From Microbacterium commune (lineage in GTDB: Bacteria; Actinomycetota; Actinomycetes; Actinomycetales; Microbacteriaceae), in NCBI RefSeq assembly GCF_014836945.1, contig NZ_JACSPX010000001.1, forward strand, positions 1,387,510-1,451,509: a stretch of DNA of 64,000 bases. Reading direction: 5' to 3'. Made by a program: the position numbers and the translations under genes. Numbering within the stretch: the stretch's first letter is position 1; each line of letters opens with the position of its first letter. The notes beneath the pieces were generated by a model. The model did no database searches. It was not told the DNA's origin and was given only the letters and a program-made list of their open reading frames with translations. Of this stretch, positions 1 to 10,285 are shown one piece after another.

Positions 1-329
1 GCCATGTTCGCGCTCTCGCCCAGCTCGTCGACGAGGGTCTTCAGCTGCGGGCGCGCCAGGGCGCCGAACTGGCGCGACGCGCCCTCGCCGATGCGGATCA
101 GCCGGGGCCCGAGCGCGTAGCGGCGGTTGGGCAGCTGACGCGCGTACCCCAGCGAGACCAGGGTGCGCAGCAGGCGGTGGATGGTGGGCAGCGGCAGATC
201 GGTCGACGATGCCAGCTCGCTGAGGGTGACGTCGCCGCCGGCGTCGGTGACCAGCTCGAGCAGCTCGAACACCCGCTCGACGGACTGGACTCCGGATCCG
301 CTGCTGCGCGGCGTCTTGCTTTCGGCCAT
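1..329 (-). CDS. IclR-family transcriptional repressor, N-terminal part (cut by window start)
   Basis: About 110 residues are visible from an ATG at 329. It is preceded by a strong AGGAGG-type ribosome site. Residues 13-65 form an IclR winged helix-turn-helix; the recognition region reads LPLPTIHRLLRTL. It is followed by the linker and the start of the ligand-sensing domain. The rest lies outside the window. It diverges from the malic enzyme/DUF6986/allE operon, and IclR proteins in this setting (AllR type) repress allantoin and glyoxylate genes. I infer that it recognises the TTYC-N7-GRAA motifs listed separately, one of which lies 25 bp upstream of its own start, which suggests autoregulation. 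The effector is unknown; glyoxylate or allantoin would be typical. Confidence 0.9.
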   Translation of the reverse strand, partial: MAESKTPRSSGSGVQSVERVFELLELVTDAGGDVTLSELASSTDLPLPTIHRLLRTLVSLGYARQLPNRRYALGPRLIRIGEGASRQFGALARPQLKTLVDELGESANM

Positions 330-353
330 GAGGTCCTCCTAGGTACCCGACGA

Positions 354-453
354 TTCCATCATGCGAGAAGAGCGAGCGAAAATCCTGCGTGATCCCTCAT
401 CGTTGATTGCATCGTACTTTCGTAAGATAGATAATAGTATCCACGATGCGAAA
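354..453. promoter_or_regulatory. Divergent promoter region with two IclR-type operator motifs
   Basis: Two copies of a 15-bp motif are seen at 354-368 (TTCCATCATGCGAGA) and 439-453 (ATCCACGATGCGAAA). Between them is an AT-rich stretch with a TTGATT box at 403 and -10-like GATAAT/TAGTAT around 430-440, serving the malic enzyme operon. An inverted repeat GCATCGT/ACGATGC (409-415 and 443-449) flanks the promoter core. The motif copies match those before the hyi operon, the 48-residue gene at 9222 and the permease at 22820. The assignment to the adjacent IclR protein is inferred. Confidence 0.65.
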
Positions 454-523
454 GCACGAAGAAGTCCACAAGCAAATGTGAGTCGGCGCGGATGCGCGCG
501 GCGCACCTCAGGGAAGAGGAAAC

Positions 524-1924
524 ATGGCCAACCCCGGTCCCGGTAACTCGATCACACTGCGTATCGACGCTCCCTCGAACTTCAGCGTCACCAGCGAGCT
601 CGCCGCCGCCGCGGCATCCGCCGGTGCCGCCATCACCGCTCTCGACGTCGTCGAGTCGCACCCGACCTCCATCGTCGTCGACCTCACCTGCAACACGATC
701 GACGACGAGCACGCCACCCGCATCCGCGACGCCGTGGAGGCGCTCGACGGCGTGCACGTGCGCCAGGTCAGCGACCGCACCTTCCTCATGCACCTCGGCG
801 GCAAGCTCGAGGTCGTGCCCAGCGTGCCGCTGCGCAACCGCGACGACCTCTCGCGCGCCTACACCCCCGGCGTCGCCCGGGTCTGCATGGCCATCGCCGA
901 GGACAAGAGCAAGGCCCGCAACCTCACCATCAAGCGCAACACGATCGCCGTGGTCACCGACGGCACCGCCGTACTCGGCCTGGGCGACATCGGTCCCGAG
1001 GCCGCACTGCCCGTCATGGAGGGCAAGGCCGCCCTGTTCAAGCAGTTCGCGAACGTCGACGCGTGGCCGGTCTGCCTCGACACCAAGGACACCGAGGAGA
1101 TCATCAGCATCGTCAAGGCGATCGCCCCCGTCTACGGCGGCGTGAACCTCGAGGACATCGCCGCTCCCCGCTGCTTCGAGATCGAGGCAAGGCTGCGCGA
1201 AGAGCTCGACATCCCCGTCTTCCACGACGACCAGCACGGCACCGCGATCGTCACCCTCGCCGCCCTCGTCAACGCCCTCAAGGTCGTGAACAAGACGATC
1301 GAGGACATCCGCATCGTCGTCTCCGGCGTCGGAGCCGCGGGCAACGCGATCATCCAGCTGCTGCTCGCCGAGGGCGCGAAGGACATCGTGGCCTGCGGGC
1401 GCGACGGCGCGATCGTCGCCGGTGTCGAGTACGCCGACGCGCACCGCCGCGAGATCGCCGCGACCACCAACCCGCGCGGCTTCCAGGGCACCCTGAAGGA
1501 GGCCATGGTCGGCGCAGACGTGTTCATCGGCGTGAGTGCTCCGAACGTGCTCGACGAGGCCGACATCGCCGCGATGGCGGATGACGCGATCGTGTTCGCG
1601 ATGGCCAACCCGACCCCCGAGGTCGACCCCGTCGTGGCGTCCAAGCACGCCGCCATCGTGGCCACCGGTCGCAGCGACTTCCCCAACCAGATCAACAACG
1701 TGCTCGCCTTCCCCGGCGTCTTCCGCGGGCTGCTCGACGCGGGCGTGTCCGACATCACCGCACCTATGCTGGTCGCATCGGCATACGCCATCGCGTCGCG
1801 CGTCGAAGAGGATGAGCTCAACGCGAGCTTCATCATCCCGAGCGTGTTCGACCCGCTGGTCGCCGGCGCCGTCGCCGACGCCATCGTCCGGGTCGTCGAG
1901 TCGGCCGCCGCAGACAAGGAGTGA
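524..1924 (+). CDS. NAD(P)-dependent malic enzyme with N-terminal ACT domain
   Basis: This 466-residue enzyme should oxidatively decarboxylate malate to pyruvate in the cytoplasm. Residues 9-85 look like an ACT regulatory domain. The malic N-domain follows, with SRAYTPGVA near 107 and [17 protein letters not shown] near 145. Then come FHDDQHGTA near 232 (divalent metal and substrate) and the Rossmann motif GVGAAGN near 268. The start has an AGAGGAA ribosome site. It is first in an operon with a CitE/malate-synthase-like lyase and allE. This placement suggests it drains malate made from glyoxylate into pyruvate. ACT-linked malic enzymes are common in Gram-positive bacteria. The family call is firm; cofactor preference cannot be read from sequence alone. 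Confidence 0.93.
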   Translation: MANPGPGNSITLRIDAPSNFSVTSELAAAAASAGAAITALDVVESHPTSIVVDLTCNTIDDEHATRIRDAVEALDGVHVRQVSDRTFLMHLGGKLEVVPSVPLRNRDDLSRAYTPGVARVCMAIAEDKSKARNLTIKRNTIAVVTDGTAVLGLGDIGPEAALPVMEGKAALFKQFANVDAWPVCLDTKDTEEIISIVKAIAPVYGGVNLEDIAAPRCFEIEARLREELDIPVFHDDQHGTAIVTLAALVNALKVVNKTIEDIRIVVSGVGAAGNAIIQLLLAEGAKDIVACGRDGAIVAGVEYADAHRREIAATTNPRGFQGTLKEAMVGADVFIGVSAPNVLDEADIAAMADDAIVFAMANPTPEVDPVVASKHAAIVATGRSDFPNQINNVLAFPGVFRGLLDAGVSDITAPMLVASAYAIASRVEEDELNASFIIPSVFDPLVAGAVADAIVRVVESAAADKE

Positions 1925-1929
1925 GCCGG

Positions 1930-3195
1930 GTGTCAGCCAACACATCGCTGCGCGAAGACGACTTCGCAGACATCGACGCGCGCCTCGCGCAGACCGACGC
2001 ACTCCTCTCGGGCTCCTACCCCGGCGATGACGGCAGCCGTCAGCCCGTGCACACGCTGTACGTGCCGGCCGACCGCTTCGACCGGGACCTGCCGGCCCGC
2101 CTCGGAGCGGACGCGATCGCGGCCGTCGAGGCGGCCGGCGGCACGGCCGCGCTCGCCGCGTCGGTCGGGCTGGGTCACCTCGCCGACCAGCTGGCTCCGC
2201 TGGTGGATGCCAAGCTGCGCCGCGAGCCCGTCGAAGACCTCCGTCTCGACTTCGAGGACGGCTACGGCACCCGCGACGACGACGAGGAGGACGCAGACGC
2301 CATCCTCGCCGCCGAGCGCGTGGCCGAGGCCGTCGCCGCAGGCACCGCGACGCCGTTCATCGGCATCCGGTTCAAGTGCTTCGAGGCGCCGACCAGGCGC
2401 CGCGGCATCCGCACGCTCGACCGCTTCGTCACCACCCTCGCCGCCGCCGGCCCCCTGCCGGACGGACTGATCCTCACCCTGCCGAAGGTGACCACCGTCG
2501 CGCAGGTCGAGGCGACGGTCGCGCTCTGCGAGCGCTTCGAGGAGCGCCTGGGCCTGGCATCCGGTCGCCTGCGCTTCGAGGTGCAGATGGAGACGCCGCA
2601 GCTCATCGTCGCCGCCGACGGGACGATCCCCGTCGCCACGCTGCTGCATCACGGTGCGGGACGCATCTCGGCGCTGCACTACGGCACCTACGACTACAGC
2701 GCCTCGCTGCAGATCGCCGCCGCGTACCAGTCGATGGAGCATCCGGCCGCCGACTACGCCAAGCAGGTCATGCAGGTCGCGGTCGCCGAGACCGGCGTGC
2801 GGCTCTCGGACGGGTCGACCAACGTCATCCCGGTCGGCGAGAAGGCGGCGGATGCCTGGCGGCTGCACGCACGCCTGGTGCGGCGCTCGCTCGAGCGCGG
2901 CTACTACCAGGGCTGGGATCTGCACGCCAACCAGCTGCCCACCCGGTACCTCGCGACCTACGCGTTCTACCGCGAGGGATTCGAGGCGGCCGCGCGCCGG
3001 CTCGACAACTACCTGCACGGCAGCGATGCGACGATCATGGACGAGCCCGCCACCGCGCGCGCTCTCGCCCGCTTCGTCGTTCGCGGCCTGGAGTGCGGCG
3101 CGCTCACCGAAGACGAGGTGCGCTCGTCGACCGGCGCCTCGCCCGCAGAGCTGACCAGGCTCGCACACCCGAAACTCGTCACCAAGGAGGCCTGA
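1930..3195 (+). CDS. DUF6986-like aldolase/lyase of the CitE-malate synthase superfamily
   Basis: The protein has about 421 residues from a GTG at 1930, nine bases after a GGAG. A GTG at 1921 is possible but overlaps its own ribosome site. Visible landmarks are an acidic [10 protein letters not shown] motif (about residue 100) and [10 protein letters not shown] (about 220), which resemble the Mg-binding and catalytic strands of HpcH/HpaI, CitE and malate synthase TIM barrels. It lies between malic enzyme (stop at 1924) and allE, whose ATG overlaps its TGA. Members of this group recur in actinobacterial allantoin clusters but the reaction is not settled. From context I infer a C-C bond enzyme acting on glyoxylate, perhaps forming malate for the neighbouring malic enzyme. 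That is a hypothesis. Confidence 0.7.
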   Translation: MSANTSLREDDFADIDARLAQTDALLSGSYPGDDGSRQPVHTLYVPADRFDRDLPARLGADAIAAVEAAGGTAALAASVGLGHLADQLAPLVDAKLRREPVEDLRLDFEDGYGTRDDDEEDADAILAAERVAEAVAAGTATPFIGIRFKCFEAPTRRRGIRTLDRFVTTLAAAGPLPDGLILTLPKVTTVAQVEATVALCERFEERLGLASGRLRFEVQMETPQLIVAADGTIPVATLLHHGAGRISALHYGTYDYSASLQIAAAYQSMEHPAADYAKQVMQVAVAETGVRLSDGSTNVIPVGEKAADAWRLHARLVRRSLERGYYQGWDLHANQLPTRYLATYAFYREGFEAAARRLDNYLHGSDATIMDEPATARALARFVVRGLECGALTEDEVRSSTGASPAELTRLAHPKLVTKEA

Positions 3196-4004
3196 TGTCC
3201 TACTACACCCCGACCGGCGGTCTGCCGCCGCAGACCGACCTGCTCACCGACCGCGCGATCGTCAAGCTCGCGTACACGGTGATCCCGAAGGGCGTGCTGC
3301 GCGACATCGTCACCAGCAGCCTGCCCGGGTTCAGCAACACCCGCGCCTGGATCATCGCCAAGCCCACCCCGAGCTCGGCGCAGACCTTCTCGCAGCTGAT
3401 CGTCGAGATCTCCCCCGGTGGGGAGGCCGCGAAGCCCGAGCCCGAGGCCGGTGTCGAGGGCGTCATCTTCGTCACCACCGGAAAGCTCACCCTCACCCTC
3501 GACGGCGAGACGCACATCCTGGAAGAGGGCGGCTACGCCTTCCTCGCGCCCGGTGCGGACTGGTCGCTGAAGAACGAGGGCGACGAGATCACCAGCTTCC
3601 ACTGGATCCGCAAGGCGTACGAGTGGCTCGAGGGCGTCGACGCACCGGCATCCTTCGTCACCCGCGACCAGGACATCGAGCCCACCCCGATGGTGGGCAC
3701 CGACGCGTGGCTCACCACCCGCTTCGCCGATTCGAGCGACATGGCGCACGACATGCAGGTGAACATCGTCACCTTCAAGCCGGGTGGCTCGATCCCGTTC
3801 GCCGAGACGCACGTCATGGAGCACGGTCTGTTCGTGCTCGAGGGCAAGGCCGTCTACCACCTCAACGGCGACTGGGTCGAGGTCGAGGCCGGTGACTACA
3901 TGCTGCTGCGCGCGTTCTGCCCGCAGGCCTGCTACGCCGGGGGCCCTGGCGACTTCCGCTACCTGCTGTACAAAGACATGAATCGCCAGATCAAGCTGAC
4001 CTGA
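3195..4004 (+). CDS. allE: (S)-ureidoglycine aminohydrolase
   Basis: A 269-residue bicupin that should release ammonia from (S)-ureidoglycine to give (S)-ureidoglycolate, a late step of allantoin degradation. The C-terminal cupin carries the expected metal-site pattern: E204, H206 and H210 in ETHVMEHGLF, and Q244 in FCPQACY. The N-terminal cupin is around residues 60-130. Its ATG overlaps the stop of the preceding lyase gene (TGATG), so translation is probably coupled. A strong hairpin terminator follows at 4032-4077. The ureidoglycolate lyase or amidohydrolase that would release glyoxylate, and allantoicase or allantoate amidohydrolase, are not in the window. Confidence 0.92.
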   Translation: MSYYTPTGGLPPQTDLLTDRAIVKLAYTVIPKGVLRDIVTSSLPGFSNTRAWIIAKPTPSSAQTFSQLIVEISPGGEAAKPEPEAGVEGVIFVTTGKLTLTLDGETHILEEGGYAFLAPGADWSLKNEGDEITSFHWIRKAYEWLEGVDAPASFVTRDQDIEPTPMVGTDAWLTTRFADSSDMAHDMQVNIVTFKPGGSIPFAETHVMEHGLFVLEGKAVYHLNGDWVEVEAGDYMLLRAFCPQACYAGGPGDFRYLLYKDMNRQIKLT

Positions 4005-4031
4005 GCCGGTCACGCCGGCAGCGCCGGTGCC

Positions 4032-4077
4032 GAGCGAACGCACCCGTCGGGCCCCGGGGGGTGGGTTCGCTCTTCCT
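4032..4077 (+). terminator. Rho-independent-like terminator after allE
   Basis: The arms GAGCGAAC-GCACCC and GGGTGG-GTTCGCTC form a long stem with a GC-rich loop, followed by TTCCTG. It separates the allE operon from the hyi promoter. Confidence 0.7.
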
Positions 4078-4113
4078 GCCGGTTCCGGATGCTGGAATGT
4101 CGCGCCGTCTTCG

Positions 4114-4177
4114 TTGACACCACCTCGGCCCCCGCCTAACCTTTCATTACTAGGAACTTTTCTTCCGCAATACGAAA
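4114..4177 (+). promoter_or_regulatory. Promoter of the hyi-glxR-gcl-glxK operon with tandem operators
   Basis: TTGACA at 4114-4119 is followed by a 17-bp spacer and TAACCT at 4137-4142. Two operator-like motifs follow directly: TTTCATTACTAGGAA at 4142-4156 (reverse orientation) and TTCCGCAATACGAAA at 4163-4177. They cover the predicted transcription start and the start of the leader. This placement suits repression by the IclR protein encoded at the window start. Confidence 0.75.
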
Positions 4178-4189
4178 TCAAGGACGATC

Positions 4190-4975
4190 ATGAGCTACAC
4201 CGTCAACGCGTCGATCCTGCTGACCGACCTCCCCGTGAACGAGCGTCCCGCCGCGGCCAAGGCCGCCGGGTTCGACGCCGTCGAGTTCTGGTGGCCGTTC
4301 TCGTCGGCCGTTCCCGAGCAGCAGGAGGTCGACGCGTTCGTCGCCGCCATCGACGACGCAGGGGTGCGGCTCACCGGACTCAACTTCTTCGCCGGCGACA
4401 TGCCGGCGGGCGACCGCGGGCTCGTCTCGTGGGTGGGCCGCGAGGGCGAGTTCCGCGCCAACGTCGACGTCGTCGTCGGCATCGGCGAGCGCACCGGCAC
4501 CACGGCGTTCAACGCCCTCTACGGCCTGCGCCAGGACGGCGTCGACGAGAAGACGCAGGACGACCTCGCTGTCGAGAACCTCGCGATCGCCGGCAAGGCC
4601 GTCTCCCGCATCGGGGGCATCGTGCTGCTGGAGCCGGTCTCCGGCGCAGACGCGTATCCGCTGAAGACCGCCGCCGACGCGCTCGCGATCATCGCCCGCG
4701 TCAAGGACGAGCACGGCGTCGACAACATCCGCCTGCTCGCCGACTTCTACCACCTCGCCGTCAACGGCGACGACGTGGCCGCCGTCATCGCCGAGCACGC
4801 CGGCGAGTTCGGTCACATCCAGATCGCCGACGCCCCCGGTCGCGGCGAGCCCGGCACGGGAGAGCTGCCGCTGACCGAATGGATCGAGGCAGCGCGCGCC
4901 GGCGGATACGACGGCGTCATCGGTCTCGAGTACAAGGCCACCCAGGACGACCCGTTCGCCTGGACCAGGAACTGA
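4190..4975 (+). CDS. hyi: Hydroxypyruvate isomerase
   Basis: A 261-residue TIM-barrel protein of the xylose-isomerase-like superfamily that interconverts hydroxypyruvate and tartronate semialdehyde. Family landmarks are LNFFAGDMPAGDRGLVS (about 64-80), ADFYHLAVNGDDV (about 184) with a metal-site histidine, GHIQIADAPGRGEPGTGEL (about 208) and the late GLEYK with a catalytic-type glutamate. AAGGA lies seven bases before the ATG. It is first in a tight operon with glxR, gcl and glxK (gaps of 18-28 bp). This links it to glyoxylate assimilation rather than sugar isomerisation. Confidence 0.93.
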   Translation: MSYTVNASILLTDLPVNERPAAAKAAGFDAVEFWWPFSSAVPEQQEVDAFVAAIDDAGVRLTGLNFFAGDMPAGDRGLVSWVGREGEFRANVDVVVGIGERTGTTAFNALYGLRQDGVDEKTQDDLAVENLAIAGKAVSRIGGIVLLEPVSGADAYPLKTAADALAIIARVKDEHGVDNIRLLADFYHLAVNGDDVAAVIAEHAGEFGHIQIADAPGRGEPGTGELPLTEWIEAARAGGYDGVIGLEYKATQDDPFAWTRN

Positions 4976-5003
4976 CATCCCACTTCCGCGAAGGAGCGAC
5001 GAC

Positions 5004-5882
5004 ATGACCAACATCACCATCATCGGTCTCGGCATCATGGGCCTGCCCATGGCGAAGAACCTCGTCAAGGCGGGCTACACGGTCACCGGCGTGAACCGCA
5101 GCCCCGAGGCCGTCCAGAAACTCGTCGATGCGGGTGGCAACGGCGCCGCCAGCGTCGCCGAGGGTGTCAAGGACGCCGACGTGATCATCACGATGGTCCC
5201 CGACTCCCCTGATGTCGCCGACGTCGTGCAGGGCCCCGAGGGCGTCTTCGCCAACGCGAAGAAGGGCGCTCTCTGGATCGACAACTCCTCGATCCGCCCC
5301 GACGTCGCCAAGGAGCTGGCCGAGGAGGCCGTCGCCGCCGGTCTCGGCGTCGTCGACGCGCCCGTCTCGGGTGGCGAGCAGGGTGCCATCGACGGCGTCC
5401 TCTCGATCATGACCGGCGGCTCGCCGGAGGACTTCGCCAAAGCGGAGCCCATCCTGCAGGCCATCGGCAAGACCATCGTGCACGTCGGCCCCGCGGGTGC
5501 CGGTCAGACCGTGAAAGCGGCCAACCAGCTCATCGTCGCCGTCAACATCCAGGCTCTCAGTGAGGCGATCGTCTTCCTCGAGGCCTACGGCGTCGACACC
5601 GACGCCGCCCTCAAGGTCCTCGGCGGCGGTCTCGCCGGCTCGAAGGTCCTCGACCAGAAGGGGCAGAAGATGCTCGACCGCGACTTCGCCCCCGGCTTCC
5701 GCCTGGCCCTGCACAACAAGGACCTCGGCATCGTCACCGCCGCGGCCCGCGGCGCCGGCGTGAGCGTGCCCCTCGGCTCGGCTGTCGCCCAGCTCGTCAC
5801 CTCGCTCGTCGCCCGCGGCGACGGCGGCCTCGACCACTCCGGCCTCCTCAAGCTCACCGCAGAGCTCTCCGGCCGCGAATAA
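5004..5882 (+). CDS. glxR: 2-hydroxy-3-oxopropionate (tartronate semialdehyde) reductase
   Basis: A 292-residue beta-hydroxyacid dehydrogenase that reduces tartronate semialdehyde to D-glycerate with NAD(P)H. The N-terminal dinucleotide motif is GLGIMGLPMAKNL. The substrate loop DAPVSGGEQGA is near residue 117. GPAGAGQTVKAANQL, near 163, carries the catalytic lysine of the family. AAGGAG precedes the ATG. It lies between hyi and gcl, the classical glycerate-pathway order, which supports this reductase call over 3-hydroxyisobutyrate dehydrogenase. Confidence 0.92.
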   Translation: MTNITIIGLGIMGLPMAKNLVKAGYTVTGVNRSPEAVQKLVDAGGNGAASVAEGVKDADVIITMVPDSPDVADVVQGPEGVFANAKKGALWIDNSSIRPDVAKELAEEAVAAGLGVVDAPVSGGEQGAIDGVLSIMTGGSPEDFAKAEPILQAIGKTIVHVGPAGAGQTVKAANQLIVAVNIQALSEAIVFLEAYGVDTDAALKVLGGGLAGSKVLDQKGQKMLDRDFAPGFRLALHNKDLGIVTAAARGAGVSVPLGSAVAQLVTSLVARGDGGLDHSGLLKLTAELSGRE

Positions 5883-5901
5883 GAATTAAGGACAGAACAT
5901 C

Positions 5902-7689
<1,788 letters not shown>

Positions 7690-7706
7690 TCGGTTCCGAG
7701 TACGAC

Positions 7707-8837
7707 ATGCGCATCCTCATCGCCTCTGACAAGTTCAAGGGCTCGGCGACGGGCTCCGAGGTGGCGGCGGCGCTCGCCGACGGCATCCGGGAGATCATCC
7801 CGGATGCCGTCGTCGACGCGGCTCCGGTCGCCGACGGCGGCGAGGGCACGGTCGACGCGGCCGTCGCGAGCGGATTCACGCCGGTGACGGTCTCGGTGAC
7901 CGGTCCCACCGGGCGACCTGTGGATGCCACCTTCGCCCTGCGCGATGGTCAGGCCATCATCGAGATGGCGGCGGCCAGCGGTCTGGACGTGCTGCCGGAC
8001 GGCGAGAAGGATGCCCTCGGTGCGACCAGCCGCGGTACGGGCGAGCTGATCGCCGCGGCACTGGACCGACGAGCGACCTCGATCGTGCTCGGCGTGGGCG
8101 GCAGCGCCTGCACCGACGGCGGCGCGGGCATGCTGCAGGCCCTGGGTGTCGCGCTGCGGACCGAGGATCGGCCCGTCCGCCCCGGTGGCGGGGGCTTGGT
8201 CGATCTCGTCTCGGCCGACATCACGGGCCTCGACCCTCGACTCGCCGCGGTCAGCGTCGTGCTGGCCGCCGACGTCGACAATCCCCTCCTCGGAGAGCGG
8301 GGGGCCGCCGCGGTCTTCGCGCCGCAGAAGGGGGCGAGCGCCGACGATGTCGCCGTCCTCGAGGCGGGCCTCTCGCGTCTGGCAGAGCTCGTCGACGCGC
8401 TGCCCGGGGTGCGCGCCTCGGCATCCGCGCCCGGAGCAGGCGCGGCCGGTGGCGTCGGCTACGCCGCCCTCGCGGTGCTCGGCGCCGTGCGCGAGCCCGG
8501 CATCGACGTCATCCAGCGCCTCATCGGTCTCGAGGCGCGCATCGCCGACGCCGACCTCGTCATCACCGGCGAGGGCAGCCTCGACGATCAGAGTCTGGGT
8601 GGCAAGACGCCCCTGGGCGTCTCGGCCGCCGCGGCCAGGGCGGGCAAGCCCGTCGTCGCGGTGTGCGGTCGCACGACTCTGGATGCCGCGCAGGCGGCGT
8701 CCGCGGGCTTCGCCCAGGTCTACGCGCTGAGCGACATCGAGCCCGAGCCCGCGAAGAGCATGGCGAACGCGGTGCCCCTGCTGCGCGAGGTGGGCCGCAC
8801 GATCGCCGCCGACGTGGGTGCCCTGACCGCCCGCTGA
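7707..8837 (+). CDS. glxK: Glycerate kinase (GK-I family)
   Basis: A 376-residue kinase that phosphorylates D-glycerate, usually to 2-phosphoglycerate in this family, to complete entry of glyoxylate carbon into glycolysis. Family signatures are MRILIASDKFKGS at the N-terminus, ADGGEGTVDA near 45 and GGSACTDGGAGMLQALG near 132. The late EGSLDDQSLGGKTPLGVS near 290 also fits. The length is normal. It is last in the operon, 17 bp after gcl with only a weak ribosome site. A 380-bp stretch holding three palindromic repeats follows. Confidence 0.93.
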   Translation: MRILIASDKFKGSATGSEVAAALADGIREIIPDAVVDAAPVADGGEGTVDAAVASGFTPVTVSVTGPTGRPVDATFALRDGQAIIEMAAASGLDVLPDGEKDALGATSRGTGELIAAALDRRATSIVLGVGGSACTDGGAGMLQALGVALRTEDRPVRPGGGGLVDLVSADITGLDPRLAAVSVVLAADVDNPLLGERGAAAVFAPQKGASADDVAVLEAGLSRLAELVDALPGVRASASAPGAGAAGGVGYAALAVLGAVREPGIDVIQRLIGLEARIADADLVITGEGSLDDQSLGGKTPLGVSAAAARAGKPVVAVCGRTTLDAAQAASAGFAQVYALSDIEPEPAKSMANAVPLLREVGRTIAADVGALTAR

Positions 8838-8866
8838 GTCGGGGCTGCGCTGCATCGGCGTGCGGG

Positions 8867-9119
8867 GTGGGCCCGTGTGGTCGCCTCGCGGCGGGGGATG
8901 CGACCGTTCGGGCCCACTCGAGGCGTGGGTGCGCCGGGGGTGGGTTCCCGCGTCGAGTTGGGTGGTCCCATGTTGTCGCCTCGCGGCGGGGGATGCGGCC
9001 GTTCGGGCCCACTGCGTACGGCGGGCACTCGGGCGTCGATCCCAGCGTGGATCCCGGCGGCGTGCCGGGTGGTCCCATGTGGTCGCCTCGCCGCGCGTGA
9101 TGCGGCCATTCGGGCCCAC
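8867..9119. repeat. Three direct copies of a 51-bp imperfectly palindromic repeat
   Basis: Copies lie at 8867-8917, 8962-9012 and 9069-9119. They align without gaps and differ at only a few positions. The core is GTCGCCTCG-CGGCGGGGGATG and the right end is CGGGCCCAC. In the first copy the ends form a perfect GTGGGCCCG/CGGGCCCAC inverted repeat with an inner GGTCGC/GCGACC. The repeats fill most of the gap between glxK (ends 8837) and the small gene ending at 9222. I see no coding sequence here. A CRISPR is unlikely: units are palindromic, spacings are unequal and no cas gene is near. Confidence 0.85.
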
Positions 9120-9221
9120 TCGACGCGGGGGAGATGCGCGAAGGGCTCGGCTTCGCACGCATGCCGAAGGGGACCGGACCGCCGGTGGGCGGAGCCGATC
9201 CCCTCTGTCGCGCGTGGGTCC

Positions 9222-9368
9222 TCAGGCCGCCTTCGGGAAGAGGACGCGGAACGCGCGGATGAAGCCGTTGCCCTGGCCTGCGGGCAGGTGGAAGTCCGGG
9301 TCGATGTTGACCGACGGGTTCTCAGCGGACGGGACGTGCCCGCTCGCCTCGGTCGGATGTGCGCTCAT
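9222..9368 (-). CDS. 48-residue protein of unknown function under an IclR-type operator
   Basis: The ATG at 9368 follows ACGGAGAGGGAC, a strong ribosome site. About 44 of 48 codons end in G or C, so it looks genuinely coding. The protein has no cysteine, signal or membrane segment. A polar N-half (Ser, Glu, His, Pro) is followed by PSVNIDPDFHLPAGQGNGF and a basic-aromatic end RAFRVLFPKAA. I do not recognise a family. Upstream are TTGACT/TACTCT promoter boxes and an operator motif shared with the glyoxylate operons. It is therefore probably co-induced with them. It lies convergent to glxK with the 51-bp repeat cluster between. Confidence 0.7.
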   Translation of the reverse strand: MSAHPTEASGHVPSAENPSVNIDPDFHLPAGQGNGFIRAFRVLFPKAA

Positions 9369-9386
9369 GTCCCTCTCCGTTTCTAT

Positions 9387-9452
9387 TTCCATAAAGCGAA
9401 ATAATCATCTTGCTGTATGAAAAGAGTACGCACAGGTGCGCCGGAGAGTCAA
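9387..9452 (-). promoter_or_regulatory. Promoter and operator of the 48-residue gene
   Basis: Read on the minus strand, TTGACT (9452-9447) is followed by an 18-bp spacer and TACTCT (9428-9423). Between this start and the gene lies the motif TTCCATAAAGCGAAA (9387-9401 on the plus strand). It matches the copies before the malic enzyme and hyi operons, and sits downstream of the transcription start as a roadblock operator would. Confidence 0.7.
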
Positions 9453-9503
9453 TACCCTCTCGGCAGCTGTGACGCCGGATTGCGCTGCGGTGCCGGCGAG
9501 TCG

Positions 9504-10211
9504 TCAGCCCCAGTGCCCCGGATCGGCGAGCACCCGAGAGCTCACCTGCAGCGATCCCGGCGCCACCTCTGCCGTGCAGAACAGCAGCGACATCGTCGGA
9601 TATCCGTGCACGCGGTTGTCGCGCACGATCGCCCGGTCGTCCTCGGGCGAGAGGCTCGCGCTCTCCGCGAGCACCGCGACCCAGCGCTCGTCCCACCCGC
9701 CGGCGGGCGTCCCGTCGCCTGCAGACGCGGCGAATCGCGGCAGCCACGCATCGATGCGCGCCGTGCCCGGATCGTCCAGGTCGTCGTGGGCGATCATGTG
9801 CACTCCCGCGGGCACCGCCGTCTCGCGCAGCTCGACGCCGTCCCACGACAGCACGCGGGATGCCTGCGCAGTCACCTCGAGCAGGTTGAAGCCGTGCATC
9901 GGCAGCGGACCCTCCGGTGAGCGGCCCGCGACCGACTCCAGGGCCAGCGAGCCGCGCGAGCGCACGTCGCTCTCCGGGAGGCCGAGCACGTCCGCGCGAT
10001 TCAGCAGCACGGCGAGGCGTCCGACGGCGGCATCGGCGGCGAGCCACGCCCCGCCGGCCCGACGATCGCGGATGCCGACCACCCCGGGATGGGTGTCGGG
10101 CCACCACTGTCCGAGGTCGTCCCAGGGGCGATCGGGATCCTCGTCCCGCACGGCCAGCAGCCGGGCGCCTTCGCCGGGAGAGGGGGCGACATCGATCACG
10201 ACGGTGCACAC
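9504..10211 (-). CDS. NRDE-family protein (TANGO2-like)
   Basis: A 235-residue protein beginning MCTVVIDV if the GTG at 10211 is used. That start lies seven bases after a TAGACT -10 box and puts a cysteine at residue 2, as NRDE/TANGO2 proteins have. A GTG at 10217 would be too close to the -10. LLAVRDEDPDRPWDD corresponds to the NRDE-type motif, and HPGVVGIRDRRAGGAWLA and GYPTMSLLF also fit. The bacterial function is unknown; the eukaryotic homologue affects lipid and CoA metabolism. It diverges from coaBC with a gap of only 74 bp, an association I note as suggestive only. Confidence 0.8.
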   Translation of the reverse strand: MCTVVIDVAPSPGEGARLLAVRDEDPDRPWDDLGQWWPDTHPGVVGIRDRRAGGAWLAADAAVGRLAVLLNRADVLGLPESDVRSRGSLALESVAGRSPEGPLPMHGFNLLEVTAQASRVLSWDGVELRETAVPAGVHMIAHDDLDDPGTARIDAWLPRFAASAGDGTPAGGWDERWVAVLAESASLSPEDDRAIVRDNRVHGYPTMSLLFCTAEVAPGSLQVSSRVLADPGHWG

Positions 10212-10285
10212 GAGCACGAGTCTAGGCGGGGGACCGGGGCGCGCCGGAGCTGTCTGCGCCGGCAGCCTGGGGCAGAATCGGACGC

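Noticed and set aside
359..2002. 547-codon minus-strand open frame opposite malic enzyme
   Set aside because: It is a mirror frame of a high-GC gene with Asp/Gly/Val-rich composition and no family motif.
8867..9119. CRISPR-like array after glxK
   Set aside because: Only three units, spacings of unequal length, units palindromic across 51 bp, and no cas genes in the window.
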